Assembly (NCBI RefSeq): GCF_016924835.1
Contig: NZ_CP070480.1
Location: forward strand, 62,001-126,000
From: Rothia sp. ZJ932
GTDB taxonomy: Bacteria; Actinomycetota; Actinomycetes; Actinomycetales; Micrococcaceae
DNA: 64,000 nucleotides
Direction of reading: 5' to 3'
Shown: positions 27,565 through 36,807 of the stretch, one piece after another
Layout of the letters: each line of letters opens with the position of its first letter
How positions within the stretch are numbered: position 1 is the stretch's first letter
Made by a program: the position numbers and the translations under genes
The notes under the pieces: model-generated
The model's input: only the letters and a program-made list of their open reading frames with translations
Told to the model about the DNA's origin: nothing
Database searches by the model: none

Positions 27565-28179
27565 GTGAATTTTTCTCTTGCTGCGCGCCGTTTTGTTGCG
27601 CCGACTCTCGCCTTGTCCTTGGTTTTTGTGGTGTACGGTCTTATTACCGTTTTCTGGCAGCGACCTACTCTTGATTTTGCTGCGGTGCTGATGAGTATTT
27701 ATTTTTTGTGTATGGGTGGTGCGAGTTTTTTGAACTCGCGTGCAGCGAGCACTGTTGCCTATGAGGGGGATTCTCGCCGGGCGGATGCGAGCCTGCAGGA
27801 CGCGCCCGTCGGGGTGAATATCGGCAGCGTGGGTCAGCTGTGGCGTTCGTTGGCGATGATTCAACTGGCAGGTGGTGTTCTCCTGCTGGTGGTTCCTCAT
27901 ACTGAGCTGTGGATGACTCTTATTGGTAGCATCATTCTGGGTCTTACCGGTGTGGCGCTTTTGCTGATGGGTTTGCGTGTTAAGAATGTTCTGCCCACTG
28001 ATAAGGATTGGCGCATAGCCGGGTTTGTGACCGTGATGTCAGCCTTGGGTCTCACCGTGCTCTCAGATTTGGGCGCAAAAGCTATGTTGGGTGTTACTGC
28101 GGGTGGTGCGCTCATTGCCGGTATCTTCATGGTGATTGGCGCTATTTCCCTGCGCGGTCAATCCAAAAATCACCGTTAG
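27565..28179 (+). CDS. Four- to six-span membrane protein, unknown function
   Basis: 204 residues from GTG 27565 behind CTAGGGAAC; an upstream in-frame start (27514) is less plausible. Hydrophobic segments occur near residues 12-30, 38-55, 95-115, 118-135, 150-165 and 170-190. A loop (about 58-88) is hydrophilic. I do not recognise the family; it resembles small integral membrane proteins of unknown role in Micrococcaceae. It follows pdxR on the same strand by 68 bases. Confidence 0.7.
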   Translation: MNFSLAARRFVAPTLALSLVFVVYGLITVFWQRPTLDFAAVLMSIYFLCMGGASFLNSRAASTVAYEGDSRRADASLQDAPVGVNIGSVGQLWRSLAMIQLAGGVLLLVVPHTELWMTLIGSIILGLTGVALLLMGLRVKNVLPTDKDWRIAGFVTVMSALGLTVLSDLGAKAMLGVTAGGALIAGIFMVIGAISLRGQSKNHR

Positions 28180-28306
28180 TAGTACTCACTAAGGGCGGCG
28201 TTTACTGAGCGGTAAGTAACGCCCCGCCCCGTCGTAATACTGAGTACTTCTGGGTGGTGGCGCGGGTAGAGTAGATTGAACACTCTTTTGTGGGAAGGAA
28301 TTCTAG

Positions 28307-28690
28307 GTGACTCAGAAACGTGGCGGCATGAAGGAACAAATTAAAGGGCCGCTTCTTATTGCGGTGGGTCTTGCCCTCGTGGCTTTTTTTGGCGTGGTGC
28401 TCTTTGCTACCGGTGGCACTAATAACCCGCCTAAGGTTCCCCTTGCGGCGTCTGTATCAGGTGCTGTTTTTGTGGTTACTCTGGTTATGTGTGCAACCCT
28501 CATGATGATTGAGACACCCAACGACGAATCCCTCGGCAAGGGCTCGGGCATCAACCGCTCCTCAGCGAAGCTCTATGCTGAAGCCCGCGCTAAGCGCGAA
28601 GCAGCAGCCCGAGAAGCCTCTAAGAATAAGACCTCATCAGCTCAGCACAGTGACTCAACAGCTCACACCCCTGAGCAACCGAGCGCCTAG
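28307..28690 (+). CDS. Small two-span membrane protein
   Basis: 127 residues from GTG 28307 behind GGAAGGAATTCTAG. Two hydrophobic segments (about 15-37 and 45-68) are followed by a charged tail rich in Ala, Lys and Ser (SSAKLYAEARAKREAAAREA). The arrangement places a cytoplasmic helical tail behind a membrane hairpin. Function unknown. A long palindrome 25 bases after the stop ends transcription. Confidence 0.75.
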   Translation: MTQKRGGMKEQIKGPLLIAVGLALVAFFGVVLFATGGTNNPPKVPLAASVSGAVFVVTLVMCATLMMIETPNDESLGKGSGINRSSAKLYAEARAKREAAAREASKNKTSSAQHSDSTAHTPEQPSA

Positions 28691-28714
28691 AAAGACCCAC
28701 TAAAGACTTTTACA

Positions 28715-28768
28715 TGCACAAGGGGGCGCATCTTGAGACTTCATAGAAGTCAAGACGCGCCCCTTGCA
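28715..28768. terminator. Long palindrome between convergent genes
   Basis: AAGGGGGCGCATCTTGA and TCAAGACGCGCCCCTT, flanked by TGCA on each side, form a stem of more than 20 pairs with few mismatches. It likely terminates both the membrane protein gene and the Asp23/sigma operon. Confidence 0.75.
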
Positions 28769-28788
28769 CATACCTCAAATTGCCAGTG

Positions 28789-29286
28789 TTAAACGTTCAC
28801 AGCCTCAAGATTGATGACGGTATCGTCATCAACATGCTGTCTGATAGCAGCTGTTGCGCGGCGCAGGACGTCCGGCACGCTTGCTTGGCGACTGACGCCT
28901 AAACGAGCGGTTACGCGCAGGGGTTCCTCTGAGCCGAACGACGGTGCGCCTGCGGCGGTGTCTCCCACGGGTGAACTGGCACGCTTCATCACATCAGTGG
29001 CACCTTCCACCATAGAACTAATCGCAGCACCAGCGGTCCCAACCGCCTCACCCAACATCTGAGCCGCTGTAGTTGTGTCATGAGCGGTTTGCGGCTGCTG
29101 ATCATTTCCGTTGTTCAACACCGCCGAACTCACCATGCGCAAGGCACCACCGACCAGGGGCGCGTCCGCATACAAACGCTCAACACCCTCAACCTCGCAA
29201 ACTGCCTTGTACAAGGTGCCCAGCAACTGCTGATGATCGCTCTCATCACTGTGAGCAGGGTCTTCAATATGCAATATTTTAGGCAT
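28789..29286 (-). CDS. Asp23-associated protein, last gene of sigma operon
   Basis: 165 residues from ATG 29286, which overlaps the previous gene by 8 bases; GAGGAG lies upstream. The N-terminal part (PKILHIEDPAHSDESDHQQL) and the middle are hydrophilic with an Ala/Gly-rich section. The C-terminal third (LRVTARLGVSRQASVPDVLR then AIRQHVDDD) has the alternating strand pattern seen in Asp23/Gls24 domains. Possibly a partner of the Asp23 proteins of the same operon. Family assignment is weak. Confidence 0.6.
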   Translation of the reverse strand: MPKILHIEDPAHSDESDHQQLLGTLYKAVCEVEGVERLYADAPLVGGALRMVSSAVLNNGNDQQPQTAHDTTTAAQMLGEAVGTAGAAISSMVEGATDVMKRASSPVGDTAAGAPSFGSEEPLRVTARLGVSRQASVPDVLRRATAAIRQHVDDDTVINLEAVNV

Positions 29287-29896
29287 GAGGCGGCTCCTCG
29301 GGCTTAGCATTGAGCTCCGTTGCCGGCGAGTGGACGTCCTCAACCGTGATATCTACAGCCACAAGATTCAGCTCACTCGTACGGTCAATTTCTTCAAGGA
29401 CGCGCGCTCGCACTTGCTGCGCCGCATCGGGCACCGCGGTGTTTTGGCGGACGGAAATATTCATTTCCAGTGTGATTTCGGCGTCGGGGGTCTCAATGTC
29501 ACCGTGCAGGCGAACCTTGCCGACTAGAACGCCGCTGACGCTCTCGCCGGCGCGGCGAGTGGCAGAAAGAATAGCGCCCTCCGTCACGCTGAGCGTGTCG
29601 AGGGGGTGATCGCCGGTCAGCGGAATGGCGCGCCCCGCTTTCGTCTCAAGAATAAGATTCTCCAGCAGAGTTTCAACCCAACCAACGTGTGCTGTTTGGG
29701 TGTTCTCATCTTCATCGATGAGTTCCTGGGTGGCGCGTTCTAAGCGCTGCAAAGCTTCAAAACGTTGAGTGCAGGTAGGGCAGTTTTCAATGTGTTTGCC
29801 CCGGCGCTGGTGCTCGGCACCGGCGATACCGCTGTGCTCATCGTCAAGCCAGATACTCAGGTCTTCAAGGGGGATGTGATTGCTGTTCACTTCCAT
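29279..29896 (-). CDS. Putative anti-sigma factor fused to an Asp23-like domain
   Basis: 205 residues. Near residue 35, HIENCPTC fits the H-x3-C-x2-C motif of zinc-binding anti-sigma domains. The second half, residues about 95-190 (AILSATRRAGESVSGVLVGK, then AEITLEMNISVRQ and QVRARVLEEIDRTSELN), looks like an Asp23/Gls24 domain. There is no obvious membrane segment, so it would be a soluble anti-sigma factor. It overlaps the sigma factor gene by 10 bases and the next gene by 8. The fusion suggests that Asp23 assembly state controls sigma release; that is inference. Confidence 0.7.
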   Translation of the reverse strand: MEVNSNHIPLEDLSIWLDDEHSGIAGAEHQRRGKHIENCPTCTQRFEALQRLERATQELIDEDENTQTAHVGWVETLLENLILETKAGRAIPLTGDHPLDTLSVTEGAILSATRRAGESVSGVLVGKVRLHGDIETPDAEITLEMNISVRQNTAVPDAAQQVRARVLEEIDRTSELNLVAVDITVEDVHSPATELNAKPEEPPHA

Positions 29897-30453
29897 TCCT
29901 CCATTTCCTGAACTAGTTTGACGCGTGCGCGGGCGAGTTTTCCGCGTACGCTTGCGGGTGAGATTCCCAGCAGTTCGGCGATTTCCTGGTACGACGAACC
30001 ACCTATTTCACGCATAATCCAAATCTCGCGGGACTGCTCTGGCAGGGTCTCAAGAGCGTGGGCGAGAGCGTTAATCTGGGAACCGGTGATAGCACTCTGC
30101 TCGGGGGTTTGCTCTTTTGCGTGAGATTCTGCAACAGAATCAATCGAAACATTCGATTTGCGGGTGCGAATGAGGTCTATTGCTTTTCGGCTGGTGAGGG
30201 TCATGAGCCAGCTGCGTACTTTGCTGTGGTCTTCGAGGGTGTCGAGTTTCTTCCACGCTTGGATAAAGGTTTCTTGTAGAACGTCGTCAGCATCTGCGGT
30301 TGTGCCGGTAAGGCGAATGGCGTAGGCGCGCATCGCGGGTGCATGCTTACGTACCAGTGCTTGAAACGCTGCTTGATCCCCGTTACTGGCTCTTTGGCTC
30401 AGCAGGGCGTCGGTTAATTCGCCGGCGTACTCCGCAAAAGTAGAAGACGTCAT
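29887..30453 (-). CDS. ECF-type RNA polymerase sigma factor
   Basis: 188 residues. Region 2 carries DADDVLQETFIQAWKKLDTL (about 55-75). Region 4 carries LPEQSREIWIMREIGGSSYQ and EIAELLGISPASVRGKLARA (about 135-180). It lies between an Asp23 gene upstream and the anti-sigma/Asp23 fusion downstream, so it is presumably the regulator of this envelope-stress operon and may control its own transcription. ATG 30453 follows AAAGGGAAACCG. Confidence 0.93.
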   Translation of the reverse strand: MTSSTFAEYAGELTDALLSQRASNGDQAAFQALVRKHAPAMRAYAIRLTGTTADADDVLQETFIQAWKKLDTLEDHSKVRSWLMTLTSRKAIDLIRTRKSNVSIDSVAESHAKEQTPEQSAITGSQINALAHALETLPEQSREIWIMREIGGSSYQEIAELLGISPASVRGKLARARVKLVQEMEEWK

Positions 30454-30552
30454 CGGTTTCCCTTTGTAGTGGGTATAGGGGTAAGAGACGCTCTCTCACC
30501 AAGTAATAAGTTTATATTACTGTCTACTTTCTCGGCAGGTAGACCCGAAAAT

Positions 30553-31335
30553 TTATGCACCCCCTGTAGTGGAGTGTAGCGAAGATACCTCACAGGAAAG
30601 TGACTCCACCGTGCGCCCGAGAAGTCTCTCGAGATGAGCGGTGAGGTGTGGGGATGCGCTTTCAATGTGGGTGTTGATGGTGCGGGTGAGGGCCTCTGAC
30701 CCGTTCTCAAAATCTTGCTGGCTAAACTTGGGGTTATTGCCCAGTAGGCGTTGCGCTAGGGGGGTTTTTGCTGAAATCGCAAGCCCCTGCGTCCGTTCGC
30801 TGACGCGCGTAGTTACCTCGTCATCGGCAACCCCGTAGGCGGCGGCAATGAGAGAGGTGGCGACGTCTTCGTAGGCACCGGTGGTGTAGGTAATCGTCAG
30901 GTTTTTATCGGGGTTGTTGGTTGTCGGTGCGGACGCGCCTGCGCCCGAAGACGAACCGGCGGGAAGATCATCTATAGACCCCACCTCAACGCTGGCAACT
31001 TCGACGGTAACAGCTGAGACACCGGTGCCGGTGAGCTGTTCTATGTGTTCAAAAATGGTCTCGCCGACAGAGTAAGCAACATCGTGTGGAAGGTGCCCCG
31101 CACTGGTGTTGATGCGCACAAGAATCTGAAAACGCCCACGCTCGTACTTGGCGGTTACACCCTGTTTTTCGGGGTGCTTATTATCAAAGAGAGAAAGAAC
31201 CGTGCCCATTACACGCCCCATGGGGCTGCCCAGTGATTTCACGCCGGGAAAATCGCTCAGAAGAATACCGACCATCTTTTCAGCGGTTGCCTCGGTAACG
31301 ATGGTGCGTCCTTGCACTGTTTGAGCTTCAGTCAC
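30553..31335 (-). CDS. Asp23/Gls24 family envelope stress protein
   Basis: 260 residues from GTG 31335 behind GAGGATATTGCA. The domain near residues 10-115 has VTEATAEKMVGILLSDFPGV, VTAKYERGRFQILVRINTSA and LPHDVAYSVGETIFEHIEQL. A Gly/Ser/Ala linker at about 120-140 leads to a second part with no clear name. Asp23 proteins are abundant, membrane-associated and linked to cell-envelope stress in Gram-positives. First gene of the four-gene operon with the ECF sigma factor. The 31336-31520 leader shows no obvious operator. Confidence 0.85.
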   Translation of the reverse strand: MTEAQTVQGRTIVTEATAEKMVGILLSDFPGVKSLGSPMGRVMGTVLSLFDNKHPEKQGVTAKYERGRFQILVRINTSAGHLPHDVAYSVGETIFEHIEQLTGTGVSAVTVEVASVEVGSIDDLPAGSSSGAGASAPTTNNPDKNLTITYTTGAYEDVATSLIAAAYGVADDEVTTRVSERTQGLAISAKTPLAQRLLGNNPKFSQQDFENGSEALTRTINTHIESASPHLTAHLERLLGRTVESLSCEVSSLHSTTGGA

Positions 31336-31520
31336 TGCAATATCCTCGGTAAAGATAGGAGGCGACGCCGATAAACGGTAAGTGGAAGGTGCCTAACGAC
31401 GCCGCCATAGTAAGACGGGGTGATTAATCGATGTGTCACGCCGAAATATAAAACTTTTTCTTACTACCAACTTAGCAGTACACCGCTAGCAGGCAGAACT
31501 CACCTACCCGATGATACGGT

Positions 31521-33779
31521 TTAGGGCTTCCACACCGTCAGGCGCATGGAGTTAAGCACCACGAACACCGAGCTGAACGCCATAGCAGCCCCCGCAATCA
31601 TGGGGTTGAGCAAACCTGCCGCCGCCACCGGAATCGCCACCGTATTGTAGGCAAAAGCCCAAAAGAGGTTGGATTTGATGAGTTTAAGGGTGGCTTTGGA
31701 GAGCTTGAGAGCGGTGGGCACAGACTCTAATTCTGAGCGCATCAGGGTCATATCGGCAGCTTCCATTGCAACGTCGGTGCCTGAACCCATCGCGATGCCC
31801 AGATCAGCCTGTGCCAGAGCTGCTGCGTCGTTAACACCATCACCCACCATCGCCACGCTGGCACCTTCACCTTGCAGGGCGCGCACCCGCTCTACCTTCT
31901 CTTGCGGGGTCACCTGCGCATACACGTTGCCCGGTTCGATACCCACCTGGGAGGCAACTGCCTCTGCCACAGCGCGCGCATCCCCGGTCAGTAGCACGGG
32001 GGTAATACCCAGCTTCTTAATCTCGGCAATCGCCGCCGCGGCACCATTCTTGGGGGTATCTTGCAGACAAATTAGACCCACCGCCTGATTCGCCACCGCC
32101 ACGGCAACGGTTGTCAGTCCGCCGGTTTCTTGCTTGTGCAGTAGCTCCTTCTGGGTGCTTGTGAGTGCTACCCCCTGTTCTGTCAAAAAACTGGGTTTGC
32201 CCACCAGCACCGCGCGTCCATCTGCCAGCGTTCCGCTGATGCCACCACCGGCAAAAGACTTGAAATCGCTGACCTGTGGCAGGGCGGACGTGTGAGCCCC
32301 CGCCGCCGCAATCGCACGGGCAAGAGGGTGTTCGCTGTGGTGCTCAACAGCGGCAGCCGGTACTAAAACATCAAGATGCATATCAGCATCTGTAGCAAAG
32401 GGGTACACAGCCATGACTTCAAGGTCGCCGGTGGTGACCGTACCCGTTTTATCGAGCACCATCGTTGATACCTTGCGGGTATCTTCAAGAACCTGGGCGC
32501 TTTTAATAAGAATGCCCAACTGCGAACCCCGCCCTGTACCCGCCAAGAGAGCTGTAGGGGTTGCCAAGCCCAGAGCACACGGGCAAGCAATGACCAGTAC
32601 CGACACTGCCGCCACAAAAGCACGCGAAACATCACCGGTTACTACCAGCCACCCCACCAGGGTCAGTAGAGCAAGCACCAAAACTACCGGAACAAAAATT
32701 GAAGAAATCCTGTCAGCCAAACGCGCAATAGGAGCCTTCGACGACTGCGCCTCAGCCACCAAATGACCCATCTGCGCCAGGGCAGTTTCAGCACCCACAC
32801 GAGTTGCCTCAACGGTTAGCGCGCCCGAAGTGTTTACGGTGGCACCCGTGACCTGACTACCCGGAGCAACCTCAATGGGAACAGACTCACCCGTCAGTAA
32901 AGACTCATCAACCGCAGAGGTGCCTGTTTTCACCACACCGTCCGTTGCGATTTTCTCACCCGGACGCACCGAGAAAACATCCCCCGGCAGAAGATCTTTC
33001 ACGGGAATCCGAATCTCTTTATCATCCTGTATAAGGGTTGCTTCTTTTGCTCCCAGATCTAGCAGGTTGCGAAGCGCCTGCGAAGAACGTCGCTGCGTCC
33101 GCGCCTCAATGTAGCGGCCCAGCAGCAAAAACAACGCCACCATGGTCGATGAATCAAAGTAAAGATTGTGGTCGTGCGCGCTCATATCCGTCATACCCGC
33201 GTGCCCCGCATGAGCGGTCACCATAGGGTCTAAGAAAAGATTGGCAGCAGAGAAAAGGTAAGCAGAAATGACGCCCAAAGAAACGAGGGTGTCCATAGTG
33301 CCCGAAAAATGCCGGGCGTTAATAGCTGCCGAACGGTGAAAAGGCCACGACGCCCAGGTCACCACCGGCAGCGCCAAGAGCGCAACTACCCACCCCCAAT
33401 GAGCAAATTGCAGGGGAGCGAACATGGTAATCGCAAAAACCGGCAGTGCGAAAAGCGCAGCCACCCAGATGCGTTTTTTCAACATCTCGGGCGAATGCAA
33501 AGATGTTGTATCAACCTCAGCGGGCTGCTGGTCAGTTTTCAGCTGCGCCGTATAACCTGCCTTTTCAATGGTTTCAATCAGCACCTCGTCGCTGATGCCT
33601 TGCGGGGCAATTACCCGCGCTGATTCCAAGGGCAGGTTGACGGATGCGTCCACCCCCTCAAGTTTTCGCAACTTACGCTCAACACGACCAACACATGAAG
33701 CGCAGGTCATGCCGCCAACGCTCACATTCACGATGCGGGTAGTAGCGGGCGTGGTAGAGAAACTCTCAAGGGGAGGCAC
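31521..33779 (-). CDS. copA: Copper-translocating P-type ATPase CopA
   Basis: 752 residues. Exports Cu(I) across the membrane using ATP. One N-terminal heavy-metal domain (GGMTCASC near residue 20), eight membrane spans, the CPC ion site in [19 protein letters not shown] (about 395-415), the phosphorylation motif DKTGT (about 440), SEHPLARAI and GDGVND in the nucleotide domain. CPC and the csoR-copZ context mark it as a copper pump rather than zinc/cadmium. Third gene of the csoR-copZ-copA unit; a palindrome lies between copZ and copA and may reduce copA transcription. Confidence 0.95.
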   Translation of the reverse strand: MPPLESFSTTPATTRIVNVSVGGMTCASCVGRVERKLRKLEGVDASVNLPLESARVIAPQGISDEVLIETIEKAGYTAQLKTDQQPAEVDTTSLHSPEMLKKRIWVAALFALPVFAITMFAPLQFAHWGWVVALLALPVVTWASWPFHRSAAINARHFSGTMDTLVSLGVISAYLFSAANLFLDPMVTAHAGHAGMTDMSAHDHNLYFDSSTMVALFLLLGRYIEARTQRRSSQALRNLLDLGAKEATLIQDDKEIRIPVKDLLPGDVFSVRPGEKIATDGVVKTGTSAVDESLLTGESVPIEVAPGSQVTGATVNTSGALTVEATRVGAETALAQMGHLVAEAQSSKAPIARLADRISSIFVPVVLVLALLTLVGWLVVTGDVSRAFVAAVSVLVIACPCALGLATPTALLAGTGRGSQLGILIKSAQVLEDTRKVSTMVLDKTGTVTTGDLEVMAVYPFATDADMHLDVLVPAAAVEHHSEHPLARAIAAAGAHTSALPQVSDFKSFAGGGISGTLADGRAVLVGKPSFLTEQGVALTSTQKELLHKQETGGLTTVAVAVANQAVGLICLQDTPKNGAAAAIAEIKKLGITPVLLTGDARAVAEAVASQVGIEPGNVYAQVTPQEKVERVRALQGEGASVAMVGDGVNDAAALAQADLGIAMGSGTDVAMEAADMTLMRSELESVPTALKLSKATLKLIKSNLFWAFAYNTVAIPVAAAGLLNPMIAGAAMAFSSVFVVLNSMRLTVWKP

Positions 33780-33804
33780 GGTGAATCCTTTATCTCTAAA
33801 AATC

Positions 33805-33859
33805 GAGAGTGCAATTTAAGACATGTTTTCGCGAAAAAACGGTCTTAAATTGCACTCTC
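33805..33859. repeat. Palindromic repeat, family C (copy 1)
   Basis: GAGAGTGCAATTTAAGAC (33805) and GTCTTAAATTGCACTCTC (33842) are perfect complements over 18 bases, with GTTTT/AAAAC inside. It lies between copZ and copA. Related copies are at 42248 and 54702. Confidence 0.75.
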
Positions 33860-33870
33860 AGCGAGTAAAA

Positions 33871-34089
33871 CTAGTTGGTAACAACCTCAAAGCCAGCTTC
33901 AGCAATAGCAGCGTTCACTGCGGTCTCGCTGATGGGGTCAGTGTGCTCAATGGTGATGGTTGATTCGCCGTCTTTGACAACGTCAACAGTTACCTCATCA
34001 ACACCCTCAACCTCAGAAACCTCTTCGGTAACGCTCAGCGCGCAGTGGTTGCAGGTCAGACCGGTTGCTCGAACGGTAGTAGTAGCCAT
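33871..34089 (-). CDS. copZ: Copper chaperone CopZ
   Basis: 72 residues, a single HMA ferredoxin-like domain with the metal site GLTCNHC at about residues 10-16. It delivers Cu(I) to CopA and CsoR in the cytoplasm. ATG 34089 follows AAAGGAGCACACC. It lies between csoR and copA on the same strand. Confidence 0.93.
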   Translation of the reverse strand: MATTTVRATGLTCNHCALSVTEEVSEVEGVDEVTVDVVKDGESTITIEHTDPISETAVNAAIAEAGFEVVTN

Positions 34090-34163
34090 GGTGTGCTCCT
34101 TTTTTCTTCTCTATATTTCTTAGGGGCTCTTGCCGCGGGGGCAAGAAAACTAGGGGGCGCGTG

Positions 34164-34490
34164 TTAGCTACGCATCATGCGGGTAATAGCGTCGGTGGCT
34201 TCTTTGATTTTCTCGTCAATCAGACTTTGATCGCCGGTTTTCTCCGAGGTGATAGCGGCATCAACAACGCAGTGGCGAATGTGCTCTTCCAGCAAGTTGG
34301 TAGAAACCGCGTGCAACGCCTTATTAATAGCCGCAACCTGGGTGAGGATATCGATGCAGTACGTGTCGTTTTCGATCATGCGCTGAATACCGCGCACCTG
34401 CCCTTCAACCCGGCGCAGGCGCGTAAGGTGCGCGTCCTTAGAACTGTGATAACCGTGAACCTGGTGGTCGCAGGTGCTTCTCTTGCTCAT
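34164..34490 (-). CDS. csoR: Copper-sensing repressor CsoR
   Basis: About 108 residues, all-helical. Copper ligands of the family are in place: Cys in DTYCIDILTQ, and His and Cys in EEHIRHCVVDA. HLTRLRRVEGQVRGIQRMIE is the family's signature first helix. Cu(I) binding releases the DNA. ATG 34490 follows GGAGG closely; GTG 34499 is the alternative. Its operator lies just upstream, so the unit is autoregulated. It is divergent from the GH15 hydrolase gene. Confidence 0.95.
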   Translation of the reverse strand: MSKRSTCDHQVHGYHSSKDAHLTRLRRVEGQVRGIQRMIENDTYCIDILTQVAAINKALHAVSTNLLEEHIRHCVVDAAITSEKTGDQSLIDEKIKEATDAITRMMRS

Positions 34491-34501
34491 ATCCTCCACG
34501 C

Positions 34502-34520
34502 TATACCCCCAGGGGGTATA
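34502..34520. promoter_or_regulatory. CsoR operator
   Basis: TATACCCCC-A-GGGGGTATA is a perfect 9-bp inverted repeat and matches the known CsoR operator type (GTATACCCC...GGGTATA). It directly precedes csoR and controls the copper operon. Confidence 0.93.
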
Positions 34521-34625
34521 TTTTCAAGACCTTTCCACCGTCAGCAGAGAGCAACAGGCAACCGGTTACAGGAACGGGAACTTTTTACCCCTGCCGCCTA
34601 CCGTGTCTTTGGTAGGCTTAGGAGC

Positions 34626-36704
34626 ATGGCTTCTTATATCGAGGACTACGCTCTGCTCTCAGATATGAACACCGGCGCTTTGGTTTCGCGTGCGGGTTCA
34701 ATTGACTGGTTTTGCGCCCCGCGTTTCGACTCCGGCGCAGTATTCGCTGCCCTGCTGGGGGAGCGCGATAGCGGACGCTGGCTGCTTGCTCCGCTAGAGA
34801 GCGTCAATCCGAACCCAGTTGAAGAAATCAAGATTGAGCGTAGCTACCGCGAAAACACTTTCGTCCTGCAGACGGTGTGGTCTGTGGGGGACGCATCGGT
34901 GCGAGTCACCGACTTTATGCCGCTGGCTGCGGGCACCTCGATTGTGCGTAACGTGGAGGGTCTCACCGGTGAGGTCACCATGTACAACGAGTTCGCACTG
35001 CGTTTTGATAATGGCAAAACCCAGCCGTGGGTAACTCGTTATGAGGGCGTTATTGACGCTAACGGTGTGCCTGATCCTGATGAGTCGATGCTGGTGGGCA
35101 TGGCTGGTCCGCACGCCCTGGTGTTCCGCGGCTCGCCGATGCCCGACGGTCAGCCTGACCAGCACGCTGGCACTTTTACCGTGACTGCCGGTCAGAACTA
35201 CGTGTTCACCCTCTCTTACTTTGCATCTAACCAGAACCCGCCTGCGCCCATCGACTACCCCAAGGCACTGACCTACGCCGAAGAGCAGTGGAGCGAGTGG
35301 TCCTCGCTGTACGTTGATGAGGTTCCTGAACCCACACCCACGCAGTCCCAGCCGGTTGTTGCAAGCGAGCCGGAGGCATCCACGAATCCTGTGCCTCAGG
35401 TGGCACCACCTGCAACCGATGTAAGTGTCGATGCCCAAAGCATCGAGGTTACCCGCGAGGTTGACAGTGAAGTTATTGAACCCTCAACCCAGACCATCTC
35501 TTTTGAGGTGGACGCGGCAACCTACGAAGAGTTCGCTCAGACCAGCGCTAACCCCGTCGTTGAAGAAGACGATGAAAACGCTGCTTTTGACGCTGAATTG
35601 CGTGAGGCTCGCCTGCGCTCGCTGCTTGTGTTGCGCGCGCTGATTTCGCGTGAAACCGGTGGTTTGGTTGCTTCTGTGACTACTTCCCTCCCCGAGGTTA
35701 TCGGCGGTAAGCGCAACTGGGATCACCGCTTCGCTTGGCTACGTGACGTTGCTATGGCAATGGACGTTACCCTAGCTCACGGTCACGAACGTGAAACCGC
35801 CCAGCTGCGTAACTGGATGCTGCGCGCGCTTGCTAACAACCCCTACAAGTTGCACTCGGTGTACGGTGTTGCTGGCGAGAAAGATGATCTTGACCGCCGC
35901 CTGGCTCTGACCGGTTATGAGGGGTCTCAGCCGGTGCGTTCGGGTAACGGTTCGCATTCCTATTTTCAGGGGGACGCGCTGGGTCAGGTGCTGGCTACTT
36001 TCGCGAATCTGCGCCGTCACGGCGTGGGAGAAGACCACCTCTCGTGGCCGCTGCAGCAGGCTCTTTTGAACTCTGCGGTGGAGCGTATTGGTGAACCTGA
36101 CCGCTCAATTTGGGAGATGCTGGGTGAACCCCATGTATTTACTCACTCTCAGGCGATGCTGTGGGCTGCTTTTGATGCCGGTGTTACTGCGGTAACTGAG
36201 CACGGTATGACGGGGGACGCCGAGGTATGGGCTGAGGCTCGCGACCGCGTGGCGGCTGAGATTTTGGAGCACGGCTATAACGAAGAGATGAACTCTTTTG
36301 TGCAGACCTATGACGGTATACACGTTGATGCCTCCCTTTTGCAGCTCGCTCACATTGGGTTTGTGGCGTGGGATGATCCGCGCATGCTGGGCACAGTGGA
36401 GCGTATTGAAGCTGAACTGATGCATTCATCGGGCATGATTTACCGTTACATTAACCGTGATAATATCGATGGTTTCGAGGGGCAGGACAACCCACACTTT
36501 GGTGCTTCGCTGTGGCTTGCCGAGCAGTACCTGCGTTCTGGTCGCACCGAGGACGGTCGCCGTCTGCTGCGTACTGTTTTGGATCTTTCCAACGACTTGG
36601 GTTTGATGAGTTCTGAGTATGATTTTGACTTGGGACGCATGAGTGGCAACTTCCCGCACGTCATTCCACACATCGCGCTGATTCGCGCGGTGGAGGCACT
36701 CTAA
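34626..36704 (+). CDS. Glycoside hydrolase family 15 protein (trehalase/glucoamylase-like)
   Basis: 692 residues from ATG 34626; the frame is open upstream to 34161, but that stretch lies over csoR. N-terminus ASYIEDYALLSDMNTGALVS with GSIDWFCAPRFDSGAVFAAL is typical of bacterial GH15 proteins. The (alpha/alpha)6 catalytic part has KRNWDHRFAWLRDVAMAMDV and HSQAMLWAAFDAGV. Cytoplasmic. Unusually, about 90 residues of low-complexity acidic sequence (about 233-325, starting EVPEPTPTQSQPVV) are inserted between the beta-sandwich and the catalytic barrel. Substrate is inferred to be trehalose or a maltosaccharide. Confidence 0.88.
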   Translation: MASYIEDYALLSDMNTGALVSRAGSIDWFCAPRFDSGAVFAALLGERDSGRWLLAPLESVNPNPVEEIKIERSYRENTFVLQTVWSVGDASVRVTDFMPLAAGTSIVRNVEGLTGEVTMYNEFALRFDNGKTQPWVTRYEGVIDANGVPDPDESMLVGMAGPHALVFRGSPMPDGQPDQHAGTFTVTAGQNYVFTLSYFASNQNPPAPIDYPKALTYAEEQWSEWSSLYVDEVPEPTPTQSQPVVASEPEASTNPVPQVAPPATDVSVDAQSIEVTREVDSEVIEPSTQTISFEVDAATYEEFAQTSANPVVEEDDENAAFDAELREARLRSLLVLRALISRETGGLVASVTTSLPEVIGGKRNWDHRFAWLRDVAMAMDVTLAHGHERETAQLRNWMLRALANNPYKLHSVYGVAGEKDDLDRRLALTGYEGSQPVRSGNGSHSYFQGDALGQVLATFANLRRHGVGEDHLSWPLQQALLNSAVERIGEPDRSIWEMLGEPHVFTHSQAMLWAAFDAGVTAVTEHGMTGDAEVWAEARDRVAAEILEHGYNEEMNSFVQTYDGIHVDASLLQLAHIGFVAWDDPRMLGTVERIEAELMHSSGMIYRYINRDNIDGFEGQDNPHFGASLWLAEQYLRSGRTEDGRRLLRTVLDLSNDLGLMSSEYDFDLGRMSGNFPHVIPHIALIRAVEAL

Positions 36705-36714
36705 AGAATGCTTT

Positions 36715-36775
36715 AAACGCCGGTGGGTGCGGCTCAGAAAAATCTTGAGCCGTACTTACCGGCGTTTTTATTTTT
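36715..36775 (+). terminator. Rho-independent terminator after the GH15 gene
   Basis: AAACGCCGGT and ACCGGCGTTT, with inner GGCTCA/TGAGCC, followed by TTTATTTTT. Also faces the convergent rskA gene. Confidence 0.92.
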
Positions 36776-36807
36776 AAGTTTTGTGCAGGGCAGTGCAAGC
36801 GGCAGAG

